From JBCDBY01 sp039182715 (lineage in GTDB: Bacteria > Planctomycetota > PLA2): a stretch of 6,610 nucleotides of DNA. Below are positions 1 through 4,872 of this stretch, in pieces; position 1 is the stretch's first letter; each line of letters opens with the position of its first letter. The position numbers and the translations under genes were made by a program. The notes under the pieces are model-generated. The model was not told where the DNA came from and made no database searches. It saw nothing but the letters and a program-made list of their open reading frames with translations. Where the stretch lies: positions 1 to 6,610 of the forward strand of contig JBCDBY010000262.1 of assembly GCA_039182715.1 (NCBI GenBank), read 5' to 3'.

Positions 1-453
1 ATGATCTTCATCGTCATCGCGCTCTTCAACAACATCCGCCAGCCGCTCATCATCTGGATGGTGGTGCCACTGGCGATGATCGGCGTGGTGCTGGGGCTGT
101 CGATCTTCCAGCTGCCGTTCAACTTCATGGCGATCCTCGGCACGCTCTCGCTGGCGGGCATGCTGATCAAGAACGCGATCGTGCTGATCGACGAGATCAA
201 CCTGAACCTTTCGAAGGGGCTGGAGCCCTACGAAGCGGTGGTGCACTCGGGCGTGAGCCGTCTGCGGCCCGTCGCGATGGCGGCGGCCACCACGGTGCTC
301 GGCATGATCCCGCTGCTGCAGGACGTCTTCTTCCAGTCGATGGCGGTGGCGGTGATGTTCGGGCTGACATTCGCGACGGCGCTGACGCTGGTGATCGTGC
401 CGACGTTGTATGTGACGCTGTATCGGATTCCTTCGCCGAAGCGGGGGGGCTGA
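1..453 (+). CDS. RND efflux transporter permease (AcrB/HAE1 family), C-terminal fragment
   Basis: This is the last 150 residues of an inner-membrane RND pump subunit, which exports drugs or hydrophobic compounds using the proton gradient together with a periplasmic adaptor and an outer-membrane channel. Family proteins are about 1,000-1,050 residues, so the ATG at base 1 is almost certainly an internal Met and the gene starts outside the window. What remains matches the end of the second transmembrane domain. It starts within TM8, then TM9 (about residues 21-38), TM10 with the hallmark GMLIKNAIVLIDEIN (about 53-67), the cytosolic loop with SRLRPVAMAA, TM11 (about 90-105) and TM12 (about 113-142), ending SPKRGG and TGA. 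The GMLIKNAIVLIDE segment is typical of the HAE1 branch. The substrate cannot be told. A run of seven G lies just before the stop. The stop codon abuts the hairpin array at 454. Confidence 0.93.
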   Translation: MIFIVIALFNNIRQPLIIWMVVPLAMIGVVLGLSIFQLPFNFMAILGTLSLAGMLIKNAIVLIDEINLNLSKGLEPYEAVVHSGVSRLRPVAMAAATTVLGMIPLLQDVFFQSMAVAVMFGLTFATALTLVIVPTLYVTLYRIPSPKRGG

Positions 454-638
454 GTATGAGGGAGCTGAGGGCGCGGAGATTTCGCGCTGAGAAGACTGAG
501 ATGCGCTGAGACCGCTGAGGAATGACAGGGGGGCGATGGGATCACCGTTGCCCCCCTTCTTTGTTCTCAGCGATCTCAGCGTTCCTCAGCAGCCTCAGCG
601 CGATTCCTCCGCGCCCTCAGCCCTCTCACACTCCGGCC
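454..638. repeat. Tandem quasi-palindromic element, copy 1
   Basis: First of three tandem copies, beginning at the base after the RND stop codon. The left arm carries CTGAG blocks starting at 465, 487, 496, 506 and 515, plus a GGAG variant at 475. The right arm carries the mirror CTCAG blocks starting at 566, 575, 585, 594 and 616, plus a CTCC variant at 607. The blocks pair in register around a GC-rich tip at 528-556. It differs from copy 2 at only about a dozen positions, and the stretch from the tip tail through the CTCAG arm (558-622) is nearly identical. No coding frame is plausible here. Confidence 0.9.
528..565 (+). terminator. Terminator-like hairpin at the tip of copy 1
   Basis: The stem is 528-539 paired with 545-556, twelve pairs, with a GATCA loop at 540-544. 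Ten pairs are Watson-Crick. 535/549 and 537/547 are G-U wobbles in + strand RNA and would be C-A mismatches in - strand RNA. The stem is followed by TTCTTTGTT at 557-565. This is an intrinsic-terminator layout for the RND transcript that ends 75 bases upstream. Termination itself is inferred. Confidence 0.65.
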
Positions 639-824
639 GTACGAGGGAGCTGACGGCGCCGAGGTTTCGCGCTGAGAAGACTGAGATGCGCTGAGATCGC
701 TGAGGAATGACACGGGGGGCAACGGGATGACCGTTGCCCCCTTTCTTTGTTCTCAGCGATCTCAGCGTTCCTCAGCAGCCTCAGCGCGATTCCTCCGCGC
801 CCTCAGCCTTCTCACACTCCGGAC
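639..824. repeat. Tandem quasi-palindromic element, copy 2
   Basis: Second copy, offset 185 bp from copy 1 and about 94% identical to it by eye, with one extra C before the tip. The two inner CTGAG/CTCAG blocks and their spacer form a perfect 14-bp helix here (the spacer reads ATCG on the left and CGAT on the right). The copy 1 left spacer is ACCG. The junctions between units carry short palindromic hexamers, CGGCCG at 634-639 and TCCGGA at 818-823. Confidence 0.9.
715..751 (+). terminator. Terminator-like hairpin at the tip of copy 2
   Basis: A perfect 11-bp stem, 715-725 paired with 731-741, with loop GATGA, is followed by TTTCTTTGTT at 742-751. It is the strongest terminator-like hairpin of the three and faces the RND transcript as a second, backup stop. 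The assignment is from structure only. Confidence 0.65.
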
Positions 825-1004
825 GTATGAGGGAGCTGAGTGCGCGGAGGTTTCGCGCTGAGAAGACTGAGATGCGCTGAGATCGCTGAGGAAACAGAAG
901 AGGGGCACCGGTATCACCCGATGCCCCCCCATGATTCGGATCTCAGCGTTCCTCAGCAGCCTCAGCGCGATTCCTCCGCGCTCTCAGCTCCCTCCCGCCT
1001 CGGA
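825..1004. repeat. Tandem quasi-palindromic element, copy 3 (diverged tip and right end)
   Basis: Third copy, offset 186 bp from copy 2 and ending about 20 bp before the stop codon of the convergent gene. The left arm (825-890) is nearly identical to copies 1 and 2. The tip and inner right arm differ: the innermost CTCAG block is missing and the sequence near 931-942 does not match the other copies in the same orientation. The outer right arm (942-990) again matches. The right boundary is approximate because similarity fades into CTCCCGCCTCGGA. Confidence 0.85.
892..927 (-). terminator. Terminator-like hairpin at the tip of copy 3, - strand orientation
   Basis: The stem is 902-911 paired with 918-927. 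Nine pairs are Watson-Crick. The tenth (908/921) is C-A on the + strand but G-U on the - strand. Read on the - strand, the stem is followed by TCTTCTGTTT (901 down to 892), while the + strand side after the stem has no T run. The hairpin therefore suits the phytase-like gene, whose stop lies about 100 bases upstream on the - strand. Confidence 0.55.
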
Positions 1005-1024
1005 CCGCAGCACGATGACGGCGA

Positions 1025-3340
1025 CTAATCCTCATCCTCCTCGTCGTCGTCATCATCATCGTCCTCCTTCTTCTTCCCCTTCTTCTTTCCGTCCCCGGCG
1101 TCGTCGAAGCAGAAGAACAGGGTTTCGCCGGTCGCGTCGTCCACGCCGTCGTTGTCGGTGCAGACGTACATCACACCGTCGATGCCCATGGTCAGGCCCT
1201 CGACCTTGTCCTGGATCCAGCCGTTGGTCTCGCCGAGATCCGGCAGCAGGTCGCGCACGAGCTTCTTGGACAGCTTCTGGATCGGCCGGCCGTTGCGCAC
1301 GAAGCGCGCGCTGCGCAGGTCGACTTCGACGATCTGCTTGATGCGCGCGTTGGTGCCGCGCTGGTTGTCGCGCTCGATGACCAGCAGCTTGTTCCGCGTC
1401 TTGTTGAAGTTTTCCGAGAGACCGACCCAGCCGCCGCGCGGCGACGTCGGCGCGTCCTTCGGGAAGTAGACGTAGCGCCAGCCCTGGCCGGCACTCCAGC
1501 GCGCGATACGGATGCAGCCGTCCGGATCGCCCGCGGCGGGCCACTCGCGCTGGATGGCGGCGTAGAAGTACTCGCGCCCACCCTCGTAGGCGACCGACAC
1601 GCCCTCGAAACCGTTGTTGGTGCGGTTGTTGTCCACCGCCGCCTCGAGGTTGACGACGCGCCGCAAGATGCCGCGCGGGCTCACGAAGCAGAGCTGGTTG
1701 CGGCGCGACGGGTTGCTCGCGGTGTCGCTCGCGCGACCCTCCGAGGCGAGCACGAACCCGCCGTTGCGGCGCTGCACGATGCCCTCGAAGTCGAAGTTGA
1801 TCGGCGTGCTGCCGTCCGGGTTGCGGATCTTGATGTCGTCGACGATCTTCACCGGCTTGCGGCTCACGTCGATCTTGAGGATGCGCGGGTCGAGCCGATA
1901 GAAGCTGTCGGTCACCGCGTAGACGTAGTCGGGGTTGTGGCGATCGTTGGCGAGGCCGGAGATCGCGCCCCACGGGATCGGCAGGCCGTTGCGATCGTTG
2001 CCCGAGAGAATCTCCGGGTAGAAGGGGCTCTTCGCGTCGAGTTTGTAGATCGCGATCGTCGAGCGGAGGTTCGCGTCCTCGTCGTCATCCACCTCGGACG
2101 CGACGACCAGCAGCTTGCGGCTCGGAATCGCGAGGATGCCCTCGGGGCCCGGCGTGCAGGGCAGCGCCTGGACGAAGCTCGGCGTGCAATCCTTGCCGTG
2201 CAGCTCGTAGACCGCGGTGAAGTTGCCGCGCTCGGAGCCGACGAACAGCAGGTTCCGCTTCCCGAAGCGAGCGAACTCGAGGCCCTCGGGCTCGTTGCCC
2301 TTGTTGTCCGAGCGCGTGTCGTTGTAGTGGCCCAGCGAGATCGCGGCGTACTCGAGGCTCTCCGCCGCATCGAACTTCACGCGACCGTACTTGTTGAAGA
2401 TCGAGAACCCGCGGCTGCCGCCGTCGAGGTCACCCTCGTTCGCGGTCGCGTACGCGTAGTCCGAAACCCAGTGGACGGCGTCGGGCTCGCGCTCCAGATC
2501 GTCGAGCGACTCCTCGAGGCGGATCGCCCTGTCGTCGAAGATGTCGACGTCGTCCAGGTCGACCGTGCCGGCGGGATAGTCGCAGATCACCTTGCAACGC
2601 TCCAGGTCGATGAGCACGAGGTGGTTGTTCTCCTGCAGCGAGACGACCGCGATGTTCTGCTTGTTGATGTCGATGTACTCGGGCTCCGGGTCGGTCGGGA
2701 ACTTGTCCGGAATGCCGATCAGCGAGATCTGCTTCGTGGTCCAGTTGCGCACGCGGCCGCTCAGGTCGACCACGACCACGAAACCGGCGGGCAGCTGCGG
2801 CGGCCGACCGTCCCCGAGATCCTCGTCGCGCTCGTTCTCGATCGCGATCGCGGCGTACTTCTCGTCGGGGCTGACGGCAATCGAGTCCGGCTGGCCACCG
2901 AGCGGGATCGTGCGCACGACGCGGCGATTCCGGATGTTGATCACCAGCAGGTCGCCCGACGTGTTCACGAAGTCGGCCGACGTGTTGACGCAGACGAGCG
3001 CGAAGCGGCCCTTGACGGCGACCGAGGTCGGCTCGCCCGGCAGTGCGATCGTGCCGTCCGGCTTCGGGTTCGACGGGTTCCTGATGTCGACGAACCCGAG
3101 GCGGTTCGTCTCGCTGTCGGTGTAGATCAGCGTCTTGCCGTCCTTGGACGCCGCAATGATTTCGGCAGCGGTCTCCTCGGACTCGTCGGTGTTCTCGAAG
3201 ACGGGGAAGGTGGCGAGGCGGCGGAAGAACTTCCCGCCCTTCTTCCCGTCGTCGTCATCGTCGTCGGCGCCCGCGTTGAACGCGAGGAAGAGGCAGGCCA
3301 CGAGGGCCAGCGCTCCGCCGATCCGCAGGGGTCGGATCAT
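1025..3340 (-). CDS. Exported beta-propeller protein with C-terminal esterase-like phytase domain
   Basis: A 771-residue protein. Residues 1-25 form a Sec signal peptide: Arg at 3 and 6, a hydrophobic core at about 8-21, and an AGA cleavage site before Asp26. Residues of about 60-435 read as a YVTN-like seven-blade propeller with family signatures: PDSIAVSPDEKYAAIAIENE (151-170), SLQENNHLVLID (234-245), EPEGLEFA (350-357) and PEGILAIP (399-406). Residues of about 455-745 match the esterase-like phytase family (PF13449 type): FDFEGI (516-521), LASEG (531-535), NNGFEGVSVA (575-584) and TDNDGVDDATGET (728-740). Members are extracytoplasmic; activity in this group is poorly established, so neither phytase nor esterase action should be assumed. 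Oddities are the Asp6 run after the signal peptide and a C-terminal GKKKGKKK block followed by 13 acidic residues. Cys249/253 and Cys385/395 could form disulfides. The start is supported by an upstream AAAGGAA. The stop is TAG. Confidence 0.88.
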   Translation of the reverse strand: MIRPLRIGGALALVACLFLAFNAGADDDDDDGKKGGKFFRRLATFPVFENTDESEETAAEIIAASKDGKTLIYTDSETNRLGFVDIRNPSNPKPDGTIALPGEPTSVAVKGRFALVCVNTSADFVNTSGDLLVINIRNRRVVRTIPLGGQPDSIAVSPDEKYAAIAIENERDEDLGDGRPPQLPAGFVVVVDLSGRVRNWTTKQISLIGIPDKFPTDPEPEYIDINKQNIAVVSLQENNHLVLIDLERCKVICDYPAGTVDLDDVDIFDDRAIRLEESLDDLEREPDAVHWVSDYAYATANEGDLDGGSRGFSIFNKYGRVKFDAAESLEYAAISLGHYNDTRSDNKGNEPEGLEFARFGKRNLLFVGSERGNFTAVYELHGKDCTPSFVQALPCTPGPEGILAIPSRKLLVVASEVDDDEDANLRSTIAIYKLDAKSPFYPEILSGNDRNGLPIPWGAISGLANDRHNPDYVYAVTDSFYRLDPRILKIDVSRKPVKIVDDIKIRNPDGSTPINFDFEGIVQRRNGGFVLASEGRASDTASNPSRRNQLCFVSPRGILRRVVNLEAAVDNNRTNNGFEGVSVAYEGGREYFYAAIQREWPAAGDPDGCIRIARWSAGQGWRYVYFPKDAPTSPRGGWVGLSENFNKTRNKLLVIERDNQRGTNARIKQIVEVDLRSARFVRNGRPIQKLSKKLVRDLLPDLGETNGWIQDKVEGLTMGIDGVMYVCTDNDGVDDATGETLFFCFDDAGDGKKKGKKKEDDDDDDDEEDED
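1028..1066 (-). repeat. Acidic C-terminal codon repeat (GAY/GAR run)
   Basis: Thirteen consecutive Asp/Glu codons end the phytase-like protein (residues 759-771). They follow a Lys-rich block encoded at 1067-1090. The DNA is a near-perfect trinucleotide repeat and may be prone to slippage, which would change the length or frame of the tail only. A shorter run of six Asp codons lies at 3248-3265, just after the signal peptide cleavage site. Confidence 0.8.
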
Positions 3341-3350
3341 GGTGGTCGGA

Positions 3351-3357
3351 TTCCTTT
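3351..3357 (-). promoter_or_regulatory. Ribosome binding site of the phytase-like gene
   Basis: AAAGGAA on the - strand precedes the ATG at 3340 with about 10 bases between. The spacing is slightly long but acceptable, and it supports this ATG because the signal peptide begins there. Confidence 0.5.
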
Positions 3358-3386
3358 CTCGGACACGACGGCTCCTCCATACGCAG

Positions 3387-3418
3387 GACGGACGCGCGAG
3401 CCGTCACGCGCGTCCGTC
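3387..3418. other. Perfect 12-bp inverted repeat in the 145-bp intergenic spacer
   Basis: Arms at 3387-3398 and 3407-3418 are exact reverse complements, separated by the 8-base loop AGCCGTCA. It lies 68 bp after the cyclase stop codon and 46 bp before the phytase-like start codon. It could terminate the cyclase transcript, be an operator, or fold in the 5' leader of the phytase-like mRNA. No T-run follows on either strand, so a simple intrinsic terminator is not well supported. I see no convincing sigma-70 promoter in the rest of the spacer (3341-3485). Confidence 0.5.
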
Positions 3419-3485
3419 GAGAGGGGAGCCTAGAGTCCGATAAGCCCGGCGTCCGACAGCCTCCGACCAAGTCTTCAACAAGAAA

Positions 3486-4310
3486 TCATTGGGGGCGCAG
3501 GCCGGTCACCTCGTACAGCTGCCAGCGACCGGGCACGCCCTTGAGGCGGTGCGACCCGCCGCGTTGAAACCGCAGGCCGGAGCCCGCCACCAGGTCTCGC
3601 ACCGTTCGCGAGACGTAGATGCCGTGCGCCGGCGCGCGCGACATGATGCGCGCGGCCACGTGCACGGAGATCCCGCGCACGTCGTGGTCGGGCGTGAGAT
3701 GCACTTCGCCGGTGTGGACGCCGCTCCGGATCGGAAGCCCCTGCGAACCAACCGCGTCGCGGATCGCGAGCGCGCAGCGCACCGCGCGCGCCGGGCCGTC
3801 GAAGCGCGCGAGAGCGCCGTCCCCGGTCGACTTCACGAACGACCCGCGGAAGCGCGTGACCGCTTCGCGCACCGTCGCGTCGTGCCGCGCGATGACGTCG
3901 CGCCAGCGTGCGTCGTCAAGCGACTCCGCGCGCTCGGTCGAGCCGGCGATGTCGGTGAACAGCAACGTCGAGAGCACGCGGTCGTGTTCCGCGACGCGGC
4001 TCGAGCCGGTGAGGAAGCGCTCCATCTCCTGGAGCACGCGGTCGCCGTCCCCCGCCCACGGGATGTGGTCGTCGCCCGGAAGCTCGACGAGCCGCGCCCC
4101 GGGAATGTCGCGCGCCAGCGCCCGACCGCCCTCGACGTCGACCGTCACGTCGTCCTCGCGGTGCACGACGAGGGTCGGCACGCGCACGCTGGGGAGAATC
4201 TCCTCGACGCGGATGCGCCGGTTGACCTTCATGATGTGCGCCGCCCCGGCCGGGTTCGCGCCCATGCGCTCGAAGCGTCCCCACCAGTCCTGGAACGCCT
4301 GGTCACCCAC
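3486..4310 (-). CDS. C-terminal fragment: hydrolase remainder plus class III adenylate cyclase domain
   Basis: 274 residues if read from GTG at 4310; no good ribosome binding site precedes this GTG or the ATG at 4265, so independent translation is doubtful. Residues 1-100 complete the hydrolase, with a candidate catalytic Asp in HREDD (50-54) and His82 in GDDHIPW. Residues of about 110-270 are the cyclase domain. Metal-binding Asp120 lies in LFTDIAGST. Lys160 and Asp164 lie in VKSTGDG. Asp210, seven residues before His217, sits where adenylate cyclases have the adenine-selecting Asp. With Lys160 this suggests ATP rather than GTP as substrate. Arg221 matches the transition-state Arg, but the usual Asn partner is His217 (VHVAAR). 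The product, if active, would be cAMP. The DNA is as GC-rich as its neighbours, with no sign of foreign origin. Confidence 0.7.
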   Translation of the reverse strand: MGDQAFQDWWGRFERMGANPAGAAHIMKVNRRIRVEEILPSVRVPTLVVHREDDVTVDVEGGRALARDIPGARLVELPGDDHIPWAGDGDRVLQEMERFLTGSSRVAEHDRVLSTLLFTDIAGSTERAESLDDARWRDVIARHDATVREAVTRFRGSFVKSTGDGALARFDGPARAVRCALAIRDAVGSQGLPIRSGVHTGEVHLTPDHDVRGISVHVAARIMSRAPAHGIYVSRTVRDLVAGSGLRFQRGGSHRLKGVPGRWQLYEVTGLRPQ

Positions 4311-4349
4311 CCGGCCCGGCGCGAAGTGGGGGAGGCTCTTGCCGGTGCC

Positions 4350-4823
4350 TCACGCGGTCTCGACGTAGCGCAGGAAGTCCCCGAAGGCCTGTTCGCTCGG
4401 CACCCACGACGAGAAGTCCGCGAACGCGCCGTAAAGCACGAGCCCGGTGCAGCGTTCGGGGTGGTGCGCCGCGAAGACGGTCGCCAGCGAGCCGCCCTCG
4501 GAGATGCCGAAGACCGCCGCGCGATCCATGCGAGCCGCGTCCATGACGGCGCGCACGTCGTCCATGCGCTCGTCCATGCTGGGCACGCCGTCGATGCGGT
4601 CCGACAGGCCGGTGCCGCGCTTGTCGAACATGACGACGCGGGCGAAGCTGCCGAGTCGTTCGAGGAAGCGGACCAGCGAAGGCTCGGTCCCGTAGTTCTC
4701 GATGTGCGAGATGAAGCCCGGCACGAAGACCAGATTGAGCGGCCCGTCGCCGAACACCTGGTAGGCCACGTGAACCGATCCGCTGCGCGCGTAGCGCGTC
4801 CGGGGCATGAGCGGTTGTTCCAT
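4350..4823 (-). CDS. N-terminal fragment: alpha/beta-hydrolase domain, first half
   Basis: 157 residues from ATG at 4823 to the TGA at 4350. The start is chosen because GGAGGG lies 7 bases upstream and the family's RTRYARSG opening follows directly; an open frame continues upstream to 5312 but overlaps the TPR gene. Visible hydrolase features are the strand and oxyanion-type loop LVFVPGF (31-37), FDKRGTGLSD (66-75), and the nucleophile elbow FGISEGG (105-111) with Ser108 at 4500-4502. The catalytic Asp and His lie beyond the stop. Translated alone, this piece would have the nucleophile but not the rest of the triad or the last core strands, and it would probably not fold as an active enzyme. 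It begins 49 bp after the TPR gene stop and is likely in the same transcript. Confidence 0.7.
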   Translation of the reverse strand: MEQPLMPRTRYARSGSVHVAYQVFGDGPLNLVFVPGFISHIENYGTEPSLVRFLERLGSFARVVMFDKRGTGLSDRIDGVPSMDERMDDVRAVMDAARMDRAAVFGISEGGSLATVFAAHHPERCTGLVLYGAFADFSSWVPSEQAFGDFLRYVETA

Positions 4824-4830
4824 CGTCAAT

Positions 4831-4836
4831 CCCTCC
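4831..4836 (-). promoter_or_regulatory. Strong Shine-Dalgarno site of the hydrolase-cyclase gene
   Basis: GGAGGG on the - strand sits 7 bases before the ATG at 4823, inside the 49-bp gap after the TPR gene. It fixes the start and rejects the longer upstream extension of the frame. Confidence 0.75.
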
Positions 4837-4872
4837 GGGAGTTCAAACCCGGTCGGGACACCGAGACCGCAA

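Larger units (their letters stand above)
3486..4823 (-). pseudogene. Alpha/beta-hydrolase-adenylate cyclase fusion gene interrupted by in-frame TGA
   Basis: Read through, this is a 446-codon gene of a well-known two-domain family: an N-terminal alpha/beta-hydrolase (about codons 10-270) and a C-terminal class III nucleotide cyclase domain (about codons 280-443). Both halves lie in the same - strand frame, and homology appears continuous across codon 158, which reads TGA (4350-4352). The codons after it read GTGKSLPHFAPGR and lead straight into the second half. From memory, family members carry WGTG at this point, so TGG to TGA (a G-to-A transition in the coding strand) is the simplest explanation. 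TGA also ends this gene and the RND gene, and Trp is encoded by TGG in both halves, so code reassignment is unlikely. Alternatives are a recent nonsense mutation, a sequencing error, readthrough, or two separate polypeptides. An intact protein would be cytosolic, as no signal peptide or membrane segment is seen. Confidence 0.75.

Noticed and set aside
454..1004. CRISPR array or transposon
   Set aside because: The units are 180-186 bp near-identical palindromes without unique spacers, and no transposase, target-site duplication or cas gene is present.
840..1341. Two + strand open frames (840-1028 and 931-1341) starting in the repeat array
   Set aside because: They translate the hairpin repeat and then the antisense of the acidic tail. 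There is no ribosome binding site and the product is Arg/Pro/Ser-rich.
3293..3304. LVAC lipobox-like sequence (residues 13-16) in the phytase-like signal peptide
   Set aside because: Only a short hydrophobic stretch precedes Cys16 and a hydrophobic LFLAF follows it. Cleavage after AGA at residue 25 fits better, so a lipoprotein call is not supported, though it is not excluded.
1937..3433. 498-codon open frame on the + strand opposite the phytase-like gene
   Set aside because: Its translation is Arg/Val/Asp-rich low-complexity with no domain, and it lies fully antisense to a gene with clear family motifs and a signal peptide. It is a GC-driven shadow.
3341..3485. Sigma-70 promoter for the phytase-like gene
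   Set aside because: TTGAAG- and TTATCG-like hexamers occur on the - strand but not at a proper 16-18 bp spacing, so no promoter can be assigned.
4350..4352. Reading TGA as Trp by a changed genetic code, or as selenocysteine
   Set aside because: TGA ends the RND gene and this gene itself, and TGG is used normally for Trp. The expected residue is Trp, not Cys, and I saw no obvious SECIS-type hairpin, though I did not fold the region.
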